NCBI GenBank assembly: GCA_032158295.1
Contig: CM063243.1
Location: 1,674,001-1,738,000, forward strand
Direction of reading: 5' to 3'
Length of the DNA stretch: 64,000 nucleotides
From: Pycnopodia helianthoides
Lineage: Eukaryota > Echinodermata > Asteroidea > Forcipulatida > Asteriidae
Both the position numbers and the translations under genes were made by a program. Numbering within the stretch: position 1 is the stretch's first letter; the number at the start of each line of letters is the position of its first letter. Positions 21,912-33,129 of the stretch are shown here, one piece after another. The notes beneath the pieces are model-generated. The model made no database searches, had not been told where the DNA came from, and saw only the letters and a program-made list of their open reading frames with translations.

Positions 21912-22235
21912 ATCGCCGTGTGCCCGGAACAAGGTCGTAACGAAAGTGTGACCGGCAAAAGGTTGCAAGCAAAGCTGTCCAAAAATGTGTTTCAAGAAAA
22001 ACTGAGTGTGAAAGTTTGGTCGTTTTTCTGCCATTCATAAGTCGTTGCTTGAAAGTTAAATTCCACATGGGAATCTAGCAATAAATAAGTAACAGTCATG
22101 ATCTTTTTCTTTTTTCTCTCAAAAGAGCCAGTTATTGCTTATGACCTTCTGCTCCAGCAAATAGTTGTACTTTGTGTGCCTGAAAAAAAGGACGTACAGC
22201 CTTGCGACCTTCTTCCGGGCACAAGACGTTACTAG
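21912..22235. mobile_element. Foldback MITE of lectin units (L1 copy)
   Basis: The left arm GTTATCGCCGTGTGCCCGGA continues with acaaggtcg. The right arm read on the minus strand contains TTGTGCCCGGAAGAAGGTCG. The same element follows every lectin unit, e.g. 32433-32779 and 56148-56500. It has no coding frame. Confidence 0.7.
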
Positions 22236-22455
22236 ATGTGCATTAATCGAGCCTCAAAGCTGTTGTCTTACCTCGGTTGGGGGGCATCATTGTAGTATTT
22301 TAGATTTGTTTATGTAAAATAATACTAATACATGCCACGCAAAACGAAAAATGCAATGAAAAACCGCCGGTGCGACGTAAGAACAAAGTACATGCAAGCT
22401 CGCAAGATACTCATAAATGATTAAGATTGGCCTGACCATGAACAAAATCATTTAA

Positions 22456-22843
22456 AGGGAAGGTATACGATTAGTAATCACTCGAAAAATTAATGACAAT
22501 AACAACTTGGTTAGAAGTACAGCAACTTCCGATAGTATAAAGCATTTTGAGAAATATTTCAATTCAAAATAATGTGGATATAAAAAAATAGGTCAGTTTT
22601 TATCCCCCAAAATTTGACTCTGAGAAACGTCTCTGTCACTCAGATCCTCAGATCGTGCATTCCTATAGTATTATAGGATTATTCTTTATGCGTGGACATA
22701 TTCGCTGTGGTTTTTGCGATATTTCAAAAACGCTACCACCTTTTGAAATGACATTTTCACAGGTTAGTTTTATTGTATGTATCTACATTTATACAGGATT
22801 AAAACAATCAAACGGTCCCAAAAACCAAATTTATACTTTGCCT
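22456..22843. mobile_element. TTAA-flanked MITE, 388 bp
   Basis: Flanked by TTAA (22452-22455, 22844-22847). Left end AGGGAAGGTATACG; the right end read in reverse is AGGCAAAGTATAAATTTGG. Non-coding. Confidence 0.7.
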
Positions 22844-23149
22844 TTAAAGCACGGCGTGCATCTCAGTGCAGCTTGCCTTATAACTGTATCGGTCATTGGC
22901 CAATGATTAACCAATGGTCAAGTCAACCGAAACAGTTGAGGGTTACGACCACGAAGTACTCCGTTTCCCAAGATGGATTGCAGTTGGTCCTATATTTTTT
23001 TTAAAATGATAATACTGTTATCGAAGAATGGCATGACCATGGACAAAATCAAAAAAGCACTGCGTCCATCTTGTCAGCTTGCCTAATTCTTTAACTGGGG
23101 TGCGTTTTCGCGGCTGTAACTGTTTATTGGCCGGTGATAACCAATCGCC

Positions 23150-24645
23150 AAGTCTAGGCGCGGATCCAGGGGGCCCGTGGGTGCACGTGCCCCGGGTAAA
23201 ATTTGAAAAAACAAAACATAAACAAACAAGCAGAATATAATTTTAAAAAGGTAGGGGAAAAAAGAGAGGAAAAAAAGGGGGGAAGAGAAAGAGAGAGATC
23301 GAGAAGATAGTGGGAATTGGTAAAGCAACATTCTGCAATAAACAATCCTAATTGCTGTACAACTGCACGTTTCTTATGAATACTGCAAAGCCTGTTCCAC
23401 AACAGGCAGACGATCGTCTTCAATAGATATTTTCACCACTGAAAAGTGGAAAACTGTTGACTTATACATAGGCCCCCCTATATACTGTTCGGGAAAAAAT
23501 GTCATACATTATTTTGTTTACATGTTTCCACGCGCGTATAAAAACTGTAGGACAATGATGTAGAGACTTTAATTTTAAGACCGGGGCTCAATGTCTAAAG
23601 TGATGCCTGGAAACGAAAAATGTCAGATCTCGGCTTTTGTGAGCATTTTTACTATTAACTTTATCATGTCACCCGTACTGATGTTCATAAAACATGGAAT
23701 GAACATTTTAAAAATGCGCAACGTCTTATTCTCAGTTGGCTGAGGGCTATTAACCATAACTTCTGCTGTTTCTATTTAAATGGCAAGCATGTGCCCCCCC
23801 TTTATTAGCCGACTAACTATCCCTAAAAAGTTGTATTTTAAGCAAAACAACCATTATTGCTAAAAGGTAAATAAGGCATATTTTCTATGAACCTGGGTAA
23901 AACTAATGTGTTAAACGCCTTTGAAATGTCCTAGATTGCACCAGAGAGCATCTGAAGTATTTTTTTCCTGGGGCACTAAAGTAGGCCTTGACCCCAAATA
24001 AATGTTTGTTTCATTTGTGAGTTTGGGACAATTAGGAATGCGTTTAGATTGAACCAGGTTTCCTTTCCCCTATGACACAGTTCATAAAACTAGGTTGAGT
24101 TATCAGTAAGTATGCATGACTGGCCGTATCGCTGCCAGTCGGTTGGGCAGATAGCAGCCAGGGTTGTGTAACTCCCCAAACAACAAAACACCAGCAAGAT
24201 TCATCACGAGGAAATCACTTGTTTCTTCATCTTCATCTCTATTACACTTCACCAGTGTAGATTAGCGAACTGCAATGAAATGCGTCTGCAAGAGATACCT
24301 ATACAACTTTTTTTTCCTGAAACCATGAAATATTGCGTGCACAAAGCTTTTACCCGAGGAAAAGACATCAATTTATTACATGTAATTAGCTTTTAGTAGC
24401 ACACTGGTACATGCATTATTAACATTAATCGAGTTTTACTTCTGTTAAAGTTCAACCTCATGCAAAGGTAATGCAACACTTAACATGTCCATTCGTTCCC
24501 TGAAACTTGGCTACTTAACATTCTTTTCCTTTTCTGCCAACGGCCTCACTTAATAATGTAGCGGACATGACTGGCTATAATGCTCTGTCTATACGGCCTA
24601 GCGCGGGGCCCCCTTGTATTAGCCGACCAGTTTCCCCTCAAAAAG
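23150..24645. repeat. Repeat-rich stretch with a partly duplicated module
   Basis: Contains ggcgcggatccagggggccc near 23158, a type of phrase common at DNA-element ends. A module with ttagccgact..., then cctagattgcaccagagag at 23806-23955 recurs at 24618-24645 and 25068-25125, split in the second place by the MITE at 24651. No gene recognised. Confidence 0.5.
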
Positions 24646-24650
24646 ATTAA

Positions 24651-25026
24651 AGGAACATTACAGAATTGGTTTTTGCTAACAAAACAGTTGCTGGCAGTGT
24701 AAGCACTTTATGTAATCCACCATATACATAAACTGACAAACCTGTAGAAGTTTGAGATCGATCGGCCATCTGGGTCACGGGAAAACAGTGAAAAACCGAT
24801 TACACATTTGCATGAAATCATATAGATTCAACAAATGAATAAAACGCTCACTGAGCGATAAACTCCAATCAGAAAATTAGTTTATTCATTTCTCATCAAA
24901 TATGGCATTTCAGACAGAAATATTTCAAGGGATGTTTTCTACTATCATCATCATTAGACCGTGTAAGTTTTATGTAAATCTGTGATCAAAAGTATATTTT
25001 ACAATTACCACTTCTGTAATGTTCCT
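24651..25026. mobile_element. TTAA-flanked MITE, AGGAACATTAC family, copy A
   Basis: 376 bp between TTAA at 24647-24650 and 25027-25030. Left end AGGAACATTACAGAATTGGT; the right end in reverse is AGGAACATTACAGAAGTGGT. A second copy at 57411-57796 is similar along its whole length. Confidence 0.9.
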
Positions 25027-25030
25027 TTAA

Positions 25031-26285
25031 CAAAACAATTATTTAAAGACAAATAAAGCAAAGTTTCAACTGGGTAAAACGCCTGTGAAGTGTCCTAGAT
25101 TGCACCAAAGGGCACCTAATCCTAATGTAAAAAAATATAAAAAACAAAAAATCCGGGCCCTCAAGCGGGCCCAGACCCACGCCGTTGGGCTTTGCGCTTC
25201 TCTTGCTGGTTCGTCTCGTAGAAATGTCCACACTATAATACAAACCAAAGGGTTGTGGCTCACTGTAACATGTCACTTGGACCACCCCACCCCCTTCTAA
25301 TCACAAAAAGGACATATTATATAACAATATATTCTTCTTTAACAAATGTTTAAAATAAAAAATATTAAATGGGTAAAATAAAATAAAAATCGCCAAAATA
25401 AAAAACTTAAAACAATGCAAGATAAAACTCATCCGCAGCTGCACAATTCTTTTAATAAATGTCGCAGGAATTGAAATTATCCTTTAGTCATGAAATAAAC
25501 CTTATGCACATGACGTCATTTGAGTAGGGCACCCTCGTCTAGAGGTCAAAAGAAGATTGCTCATTGGTCCATCCTCTGCGCCGCGCGCGCAAGATGTGTG
25601 CTTTCCATTGTTTCGTCATCATTTTACCTCTAAGATGGCGGCATGATGACGTCAATGCGTAAGTTCCATAGTGAACTCCAAAATTTGCTTGTAAGAATTT
25701 GTAAGAACAATTTGCGCTTTGGCTTACTGCCATAAACTGACAGTACAAATCACTCAAGAAAAGATGTTCACGACAGCAAAATATCCTCAATTATGTTCTC
25801 TTTTTGTGCATCAACTAATTTTAACGTTGAGAATTTCAGCATGACATGACATCACACTTTTACTCATGAATATAGTAATTTGCATTAGCATAAAATACGA
25901 AAAAGGCATAAAATACCCTTACAAATGGCGAACGAAATTTGAAAATAAAGTGAAATGGGACACAAATGTGCATCTCCAAGGATTACATTGAAAAAACTTC
26001 CATTTCATGGCCCTTGTGATAATTGCAATTTTATTTTCAACCAATTTTCGTTTGCACGAAGACAATGTACTTGTTACTACCAAAGATCAACGCGATGCTT
26101 TACGATCTTTGGTTACTGTGTGCAGTGGTCTGTGGACACCGACGAAATTTAACATAAGAAGATAGATGGGTATCGATGTCTGTGGCAGTTATAAATGAAA
26201 CAAAAAGGGAAAAATATTATAATTATTAACAAAAGGCATAATTTGACATCGTCACAGTCACCATGGCAGTGCAGGCACTGAAATA
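25031..26285. other. Degraded tract leading to lectin L2 upstream sequence
   Basis: No gene. From about 25800 the sequence follows the lectin-unit order (taacgttgagaatttc, gaaaataaagtgaaatgg). It includes the 35-bp promoter hairpin at 26079-26113 in degenerate form (accaaagatcaacgcgatgc). The order is interrupted at 26286 by the THAP-bearing element and resumes at 27807. Confidence 0.6.
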
Positions 26286-27806
26286 GACCCTTCCCATGAA
26301 ATATGTAATCTACATTCACGCATGCGTACAGACGCTGCTTGTTGGCAAAAGCCATAGAGTTGTGCACATTGATCTACATTATACTGACTGGGTAGGACGA
26401 CTGCGCGTAAATGTAGCGAACGCGCGCGTTTGCAAGTGGGGCTTTTGAATTTAAACGGGGAGGCGGCGCACAATCTGCACGCAAATAAATGATTTTCGGG
26501 GTCGTGGAAAAATATTGCTCCGTTTTTTGCCGTATTTAAAGGTTTCGTTATGTAAAACAAGGGATGACACCGTAATCAAACACATGTTTTATGCTGCAAA
26601 CATGGTAAAGGTTTGTGTTGCGGTAGGTTGCTCTTCTTCAGGAGCTATGTACGGACGAGAAAATCGGATTTCCTTTCACAGGTAAGTGGTGTAGTCTGCA
26701 AAAAAACGAACACTGACACATATTTTATATTACTTGATCATGCTGTTTTCAAAATAGTATTTTAGGCCTGTAGGCCTATATTATTTTTTAAAATACAAAC
26801 TTCAATATATTGTATTAAGTGTTCGGGCCAACAAAGGTGAACACCTTTTGTTTTGGTTTTGTTTTTCTGTGTAGGTGTAAACTTCAATGCTCAATTAATT
26901 AAATTAAATTTGATTGAAGCAAAGTTGCTAATTGTTTGTTTTGACATTTTCTCGTGATTGCATTTATGAACTTTTTAGGAATAAATTCGTTGGCAGACTG
27001 AACCTCTATGTTACGTTTTCCTGCTTATAGTCTTCCCTTCTCTATATCTATTTTACGTTTTAGTGTTTCTGTTTCGTGTGTAACTAATTAAATTTCTGAT
27101 ACGGAATACACAGTTATGGTTTCTTCAGTTTTAGTTTCCATGTGGCAATTATCTAACTTTCTGATTGTAAATATGAAACAAATGGAGCTAAACTGGCTCC
27201 TTCTTGAAAAAAAATCATCATTTTGTACTGAATAAACCACTATCTATGTGCGAGAGTCTTGTTTATTTATTATACTGTCACATTAGCCACAATTTATCTT
27301 ATCCCAAATGTATTGGTTTTTAAGATTGGACCTAGAAGTTTTCTAATGTGCTTGATACTTTAAAAACAAATATGCGTTCATGCTCTACGCCTATATAAAT
27401 TGATTGATGAATTATCAATCTAGATTAAGAAACTTTCTCCAAAAAGAAAAATTATTATAAACCTTCAACATGCTCATCATCACTACAAGTATTTGTACTA
27501 TTACTGCATGCTTGAGGCCATGCATGCTGGGACCGCCGCGCTTGCGTACTTTCACGCAACTACCCCGTTCAGCGACTACGCGCTTAGCCATAACAGCGAT
27601 CATCGAACGTGTACAAACGCGCTGAGTTGTCCTATCCAGTCAGTATAATGTAGATCAATGGTTGTGCACAAGGCAGACGTACAAACGCGTGTGCGTCACG
27701 CCACCATCAGTCCCATGCAAAAGAGCGCGATGTTCACTCATTGTTCCAACCAGTAAGGAGAGTGCGCACGCGCGATGTTCAATTTGCATATTTCATGGGA
27801 AGGGTC
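26286..27806 (+). mobile_element. 1.5 kb inverted-repeat element carrying a THAP exon
   Basis: Ends are GACCCTTCCCATGAAATATG at 26286 and the same 20 bases in reverse at 27787-27806. Subterminal arms are also inverted: attgatctacattatactga at about 26370 and its reverse at about 27640. The paralogous lectin units have uninterrupted sequence here (gcactgaaactgtctccaca). The element is CpG-rich near its arms and contains the start of a THAP-domain gene (26602-26681). No obvious target duplication. P-element-like transposases carry N-terminal THAP domains, so a P-related non-autonomous relic is the best guess. Confidence 0.8.
26602..26681 (+). CDS. THAP-domain first exon (partial gene)
   Basis: The ATG at 26602 opens MVKVCVAVGCSSSGAMYGRE then NRISFHR, ending at a consensus donor CAG|GTAAGT. 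This is the start of a THAP zinc finger: C-x4-C followed by ISFHR, normally continued by FP and a C-x2-H in the next exon (family knowledge). THAP domains bind DNA in P-element transposase and in THAP proteins. I found no second exon with FP, the CxxH pair or the AVPTIF motif inside the element, so the gene is truncated or captured. An in-frame ATG 18 nt upstream is less likely as the start. Confidence 0.75.
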
Positions 27807-27892
27807 AATTAAACACTTAACAATTATTGGTGTATAGACGCTACATGGAGTACGGTACAAGGCCAGCGATAGTAACCGCTTTGTTCTATCGT

Positions 27893-27900
27893 TATATTCA
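27893..27900 (+). promoter_or_regulatory. TATA-like box of lectin L2
   Basis: TATATTCA about 105 bp upstream of the ATG. The position is conserved in all units: TATATTTAA at 52175 (L9) and 54559 (L10), tGTATTTAA in L3, L4, L6 and L8, and tatGTTTAA in L5 and L7. Confidence 0.55.
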
Positions 27901-27997
27901 ACTATTAGTTAACAAATAATTATCTTTAGACACACACGTCCTTGCAAGTTGTCAGTTCTTCTTGTCTTTGATAGTGGACTGCTTTTGGTTCCTGAGT

Positions 27998-28510
27998 ATG
28001 GCGAGTTCTTTCAGGGTCATCACTTTCAGTATTTTTGTAGCTCTACTTCAGTCGCAATTTCTGATCGTATCTCCCTGCATGTCCTGCATCAGTCCATGGA
28101 CAAGTTTTGGGAATCATTGCTACCTTCTCGTGACGGATGCCAAGACCTTTGATGAAGCTGAACAGTACTGTCAGGGTTTGTCACGCCTCGGCAGACCATC
28201 TCATCTGGCATCCATTATGAGCCAAGAGATACATGACTTCATCGTCCTGCTCATAACAACCACATTCGGCGAAGGTGGCGTGAAAACCTGGTTCGGCTAC
28301 CGCAAGGACACATCCAGTGGCTCTTTGAGTTGGCAGTTTATTGATGGCAGCCTTTCTAGGGGCTACACCAGCTGGGACACTAAGGAACCCAACGGTGATG
28401 GAAATTGTACCGAGATACGGAAAAATCCTACGAGTGGTTTCAACCTGTGGAATGACGTGGGGTGTGACTCCCTCAGAAGATCCGTCTGTAAAATAGCAAC
28501 CAGGTTCTGA
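27998..28510 (+). CDS. Secreted C-type lectin (L2, 170 aa, EPN type)
   Basis: Single-exon secreted CTLD. The signal peptide MASSFRVITFSIFVALLQSQ leads into SPCMSC. Cysteines 27, 30, 41, 58, 137, 156 and 164 are all present. Residues 130-132 are EPN and 151-153 are WND, the classic calcium-dependent mannose/GlcNAc-type pair in C-type lectins, so this is the array member most likely to bind mannose-like sugars. NCT at 136-138 is a possible N-glycosylation site. The stop is RF-TGA, as in the outlying copies; downstream array genes have lost this stop. Upstream lies the inserted THAP element, and downstream a decayed second CTLD (28690). Likely an immune or humoral lectin (inference). Confidence 0.93.
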   Translation: MASSFRVITFSIFVALLQSQFLIVSPCMSCISPWTSFGNHCYLLVTDAKTFDEAEQYCQGLSRLGRPSHLASIMSQEIHDFIVLLITTTFGEGGVKTWFGYRKDTSSGSLSWQFIDGSLSRGYTSWDTKEPNGDGNCTEIRKNPTSGFNLWNDVGCDSLRRSVCKIATRF

Positions 28511-28689
28511 GTGAAACTGTGATTAACTAATTGACTGTCATTGAATGCATTCAGTTTGATATCATAGCTTCAAGGGTTGTACAGTGTCTTATGGTAGAGG
28601 AACAAACAACTTTGTATTAATTATGAACAACAGACAACAGACAGGGCGCTAAAGCAGGATGTGGGGTTGCATCTTGCACTCTCCAGTGC

Positions 28690-28890
28690 ATTGAATGAAT
28701 CAGGGTGTGTCACGCCTTGGCAGACCTTCTTATCTGACGTCCATTATAAAACAAGAGGAAAAGGACTTCCATGTCCTGCTCATTACAACCACGCACGGTC
28801 AAGGCGGCATGAAAACCTGGTTCGTCTACCGCAAGGATGGATCCAGTAGATTTGCCTGGATCGACAGCAGTGAGTCAGGTTCTGAGTGGA
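28690..28890 (+). pseudogene. Decayed second CTLD of unit L2
   Basis: Starts atgaatcagggtgtgtcacg, corresponding to CQGLSRLG of the lectin. It runs through GGMKTWFVYRKDGSS, then jumps from gacagcagtgagt to caggttctgag, deleting the calcium site. AATAAA follows at 28986. Confidence 0.85.
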
Positions 28891-28989
28891 ACTCTGACCT
28901 TAACGAACTAACTGTAACTAATGGCTTCATGAGTGTTATGCCACAGCAGCCTTCACGAGTTTTACAATGTCTTATATAGGACAGAAATA

Positions 28990-30560
28990 AACAACTGTAT
29001 TGATAGACATATACGCCTTTTGGCGAAAGTAATTGTTTTACCTTTAGGCTGTCCTAGGCATCCCACTGTTGTTTAACGTAAGTTTTAGATATATTTTAAA
29101 TGTTTGTACTTGTGAGTGTCTTGCCAAAATAGCTATTACTGTTCTTATTATAACTTTGTGATGTTATCGCCGTGTGCCCGGAACAAGGTCGTAACGAAAG
29201 TGTGACCGGCCAAAGGTTGCAAGCAATAATGCATGGCTATCCACAATTGTGTTTCAAGAAAAATTGTGTCTGAAAGTTTGGTCGTTTTCTGCCATTCATA
29301 AGTCGTTGCAGGAAAGTTAAAATCCACATGGGAATGGAAAAACCTGTCAATTCTAGCATTATATAAGTAACAGTCACGACCTTTTTCCTTTTTTTTCTCA
29401 AAAGAGCCAGTTATTGCTTATGACCTTCTGCTGCAGCTAAAAATTGTACTTTGTGTGCCTGAAAAAGGGACGTACAGCCTTGCGACCTTTTTCCGGGCAC
29501 ATGACGTTACTAGATGTGCATTAATCGAACCTCAAAGATGTTGTCTTACCTCGGTTGGGGGACATCATTGTTGTATTTTTTTATTTTTATTTTTTGAATA
29601 ATAATACATGCCACGCAAAACGAAAAATGCAAGGAAAAACCAAGTGCGACTTAAGACCAAACATGCAAGCTCGCAAGATACTCATCATAAATGATTAAGA
29701 TTGGCATGACCATGAACAAAATCAATAAAAGCTCGGCGTCCATCTTGGCAGCTTGCCTTATCCTTTAACTGGGTGCTTTTTCGCGGCTGTAACCAATCAC
29801 TGTTTATTGGCCAGTGATTAACCGTTTCCCAAGATGCATTGCGGTATATTTTTTCGAATGATATTACTATTATAGTTTCTTTCAAACCGACTGTGATTTT
29901 CTAGTGCTAATCATCATTAAAGTAGAGATATACAATCAAAACAATGGAACCCGCTGGACGTTATTATTTTTGTTTCTTGTTATTTTTGTAAACAGAAGGG
30001 TCTAATATTTGCATTATGCACATTCGTTCTTTCTCAGGAGTGGATCCATAGAGTGGTTTGCACAGGGGAGGGGAGAAGGTTGACAAGTATCATTTGCCAG
30101 TCTCCAGAGGAAATAATAGAAGTAAATTCTTCTTTAAAAATTAGAGATGGGTAAAAAAATAATAATGGGTTAAAAAAGATTTGAAAATAGCCCCTCAAAA
30201 AGCTTTAAAAAATGCAATATAAAACTTAACCGCAGTTGCACAATTCTTGTGATAGTTGTTGCAAGAATGAAAATGGGGATCCTTACAGTTATCATTTAAT
30301 CATGAAATTGTGAACCCCAAAGTTTGCTTGTTAAAGAATCTGTGAGAACAATTTTCGGTTTGGGTTAATACTGCAATGACTGACATACTAACAAATCACT
30401 CGAGAAAAAGAATATTAACAACAGCCAAATTTCCTAAATGTTGTTTTCTTTCCGTGCATAAACTAATTTTAACGTTGAGATTTTCTTCATGACATGACAT
30501 CACATTTTTGCTCATGAATATGGAAATTTGCATTAGCATAAAATACTAAAATGGCATCAA
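28990..30560. repeat. Inter-gene part of lectin unit L2
   Basis: Contains the unit MITE (about 29167-29515, arms gtgtgcccggaacaaggtcg and its reverse) and a collapsed version of the 96-bp foldback near 29777-29825. It then continues with AT-rich sequence shared by all units. No gene. Confidence 0.7.
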
Positions 30561-31131
30561 AATACCCTTAAAAATGGCAAACAAAATTTGAAAATAAAGT
30601 GAAATGGGACACAAATGTGCACATCCAAGGATTACATTGAATAAAATACACTTCATGGCCCTTCAATGTGATAACTTCAGTTTTGTTTTCAACCAATTTT
30701 CCATTGCGCGCAGACATGGACTTGTTTCTACCAAAGATCGTCGCGGTGCTAAACGATCTTTGGTAACTGTGTGCAGTGAGTGGTGTATGGACACCGACGA
30801 AATTTACCATAAGCAAAAAGATCGGTATCGATGTCGGTGGCAGTTATAATTGCAACAACAAAGGAAATTATTTTGATAATTAACAATAGGCCTAATTCGA
30901 CATCATCACAGTTGCCATGGAGTGGCACTGAAACTGTCTCCACAACACTAACCATTGTTGGTCTAAAGACGCTACTTTGAGTACGGTACAAGGCCAGCGA
31001 TAGTGAATGCCTTTGCTCTATCGTTGTATTTAACTTTTAGTTAACACACCATTATCTTTACACACACACGTCCTTGCTTGAGTTGTCAGTTCCTCTAGTC
31101 TTTGATAGTGGACTGCTTTTGGTTACTGAGT

Positions 31132-31659
31132 ATGGCGAGTTCTTTCAGGACCATCACTTTCAGTATCTTTGTAGCTCTCCTTCAGTCGCATTTCCTGATC
31201 GTATCTCCCGCATGCATGTCCTGCAGCAGTCCATGGACAAAATTTGGGAATCATTGCTACCTTCTCGTGACGGATGCCAAGACCTTTGATGAAGCTGAAC
31301 AGTACTGTCAGGGTATGTCACGCCTCGGCAGACCATCTCATCTGGCATCCATTATGAGCCAAGAGGAACATGACTTCATCGTCCTGCTCATAACTACCAC
31401 ATTCGGCGAAGGTGGCGTGAAAACCTGGTTCGGCTACCGCAAGGACACATCCAGTGGCTTTTTGAGTTGGCACTTTATTGATGGCAGCCTTTCTAGGGGC
31501 TACACCAGCTGGGACAAAAGGGAACCCAGCGGTGATGGAAATTGTGCTGAGATACGGAAAACTTCTACGAGTGATTTCAACCTGTGGAATGACTTGGGGT
31601 GTTACTACCGCAGAAGATCCGTCTGTAAAATAGCAACCAGGTTCTCAGTGAAACTGTGA
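31132..31659 (+). CDS. Secreted C-type lectin (L3, 175 aa)
   Basis: Signal peptide MASSFRTITFSIFVALLQSH, then one CTLD. Cysteines 28, 31, 42, 59, 138, 157 and 165. Calcium loop EPS (131-133), WND (152-154), C-terminal motif GCYYRRRSVCK. The old TGA stop after RF is now TCA, adding SVKL before the next TGA. The predicted protein is identical to that of L8. The 35-bp hairpin ACCAAAGATCGT...ACGATCTTTGGT lies at 30730-30764, about 370 bp upstream of the ATG. A decayed CTLD follows at 31830. EPS keeps the acidic calcium ligand but replaces the Asn, so sugar specificity cannot be assigned. Confidence 0.93.
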   Translation: MASSFRTITFSIFVALLQSHFLIVSPACMSCSSPWTKFGNHCYLLVTDAKTFDEAEQYCQGMSRLGRPSHLASIMSQEEHDFIVLLITTTFGEGGVKTWFGYRKDTSSGFLSWHFIDGSLSRGYTSWDKREPSGDGNCAEIRKTSTSDFNLWNDLGCYYRRRSVCKIATRFSVKL

Positions 31660-31829
31660 TTAACTAATTGACTGTCATTGAACGCATTCAGTTTGATATC
31701 ATAGCTTCAAGGGTTGTACAGGGTCTTATGGTAGAGGGACAAACAACTTTGTACTAATCATGAACAACAGACAACAGACAGGGCGCTAAAGCAGGATGTG
31801 GGGTTGCATCTTGCACTCTCCAGTGCATT

Positions 31830-32165
31830 GAATGAATCAGGGTGTGTCACGCCTTGGCAGACCTTCTTATCTGACGTCCATTATAAGCCAAGAGGAAAAT
31901 GACTTCCATGTCCTGCTCATTACATCCACGCACGGTCAAGGCGGCATGAAAACCTGGTTCGGCTACCGCAATGATGGATCCAGTAGATTTGCCTGGATGG
32001 ACAGCAGTGAGTCCATTCGTAGGTTACACCAACTCTGATCGACACAATAGTGATGGAGACTGAGCCGAGATACTTTACACTACAAAGGATTTGAACTTAT
32101 TGTGGAATGACAGGCCATGTTCACAGCTCAGAATATCCGTCTGTAAATAAGCAGCCAGGTTCTCT
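31830..32165 (+). pseudogene. Decayed second CTLD of unit L3
   Basis: Open for 68 codons (GGMKTWFGYRNDGSSRFAWM), then a frameshift after SESIRRL gives a stop at 32036-32038. The rest (gtggaatgacaggccatgtt, ccgtctgtaaataagcagcc) is still recognisable. Probably a transcribed 3' UTR; AATAAA at 32256. Confidence 0.85.
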
Positions 32166-32432
32166 GACCTCAACGAACTAACTGTAACTAATGGCTTCAT
32201 GAGTGTAATGCCACAGCAGCCTTCACGAGTTTTACAATGTCTTATATAGGAGAGAAATAAACAACTGTATTGATAGACATATACGCCTTTTGGCGAAAGT
32301 AATTGTTTTACCTTCAGGCTGTCCTAGGCATCCCACTGTTTTTTAACGTAAGTTTTAGATATATTTTAAATGTTTGTACTTGTGAGTGTCTTGCCAAAAA
32401 AGCTATTACTGTTCTTATTATAACTTTGTGAT

Positions 32433-32779
32433 GTTATCGCCGTGTGCCCGGAACAAGGTCGTAACGAAAGTGTGACCGGCAAAAGGTTGCAAGCAATAAT
32501 GCATGGCTATCCACAATTGTGTTTCAAGAAAAATTGTGTCTGAAAGTTTGGTCGTTTTCTGCCATTCATAAGTCGTTTCAGGAAAGTTAAAATCCACATG
32601 GGAATGGAAAAACCTGTCAATTCTAGCATTATATAAGTAACATTCATGACCTTTTTCTTGTTTTTCTCAAAAGAGCCAGTTATTGCTTATGACCTTCTGC
32701 TGCAGCTAAAAATTGTACTTTGTGTGCCTGAAAAAGGGACGTACAGCCTTGCGACCTTTTTCCGGGCACATGACGTTAC
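32433..32779. mobile_element. Foldback MITE of lectin units (L3 copy)
   Basis: Left end GTTATCGCCGTGTGCCCGGA; the right end read in reverse is GTAACGTCATGTGCCCGGAA; both continue with (a/c)aaggtcg. The arms pair over about 33 bp. The target-side phrase gacgttactagatgtgcatt follows and is where the LINE tails insert in other units. Confidence 0.7.
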
Positions 32780-33033
32780 TAGATGTGCATTAATCGAACC
32801 TCAAAGATGTTTTCTTACCTCGGTTGGGGGACATCATTGTTGTATTTTTTTATTTTTATTTTTTAAATAATAATACATGCCACGCAAAACGAAAAATGCA
32901 ATGAAAAACCAAGTGCGACTTAAGACCAAACATGCAAGCTCGCAAGATACTCATAAATGATTAAGATTGGCCTGACCATGAACAAAATCAATAAAAGCTC
33001 GGCGTCCATCTTGGCAGCTTGACTTATTCTTTA

Positions 33034-33129
33034 ACTGGGGTGCGTTTTTTGCGGCTGTAACCAATCACTGTTTTGGTCATCGGTCAACCAAAACAGTGAT
33101 TGGTTACGACCGCGAAAATGCACCCCAGT
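33034..33129. repeat. 96-bp foldback hairpin (stem about 42 bp)
   Basis: ACTGGGGTGCGTTTTTTGCG...GTAACCAATCACTGTTTTGG pairs with CCAAAACAGTGATTGGTTAC...GCACCCCAGT around a loop of about 10 nt. Intact copies at 40291-40386, 47553-47648 and 50872-50967. The units after L2, L4 and L6 have a collapsed form. Confidence 0.9.

Noticed and set aside
31160..31348. 62-codon minus-strand frames antisense to several lectins (also 41731, 48988, 38151, 45413)
   Set aside because: They overlap the CTLD coding strand, resemble no family and are conserved only because the lectin sense strand is.
32646..32870. Plus-strand frames of 68-74 codons in the inter-gene MITE (also at 50484)
   Set aside because: They lie in the inverted-arm element, have no ATG-centred context, differ in frame between units and match no protein family.
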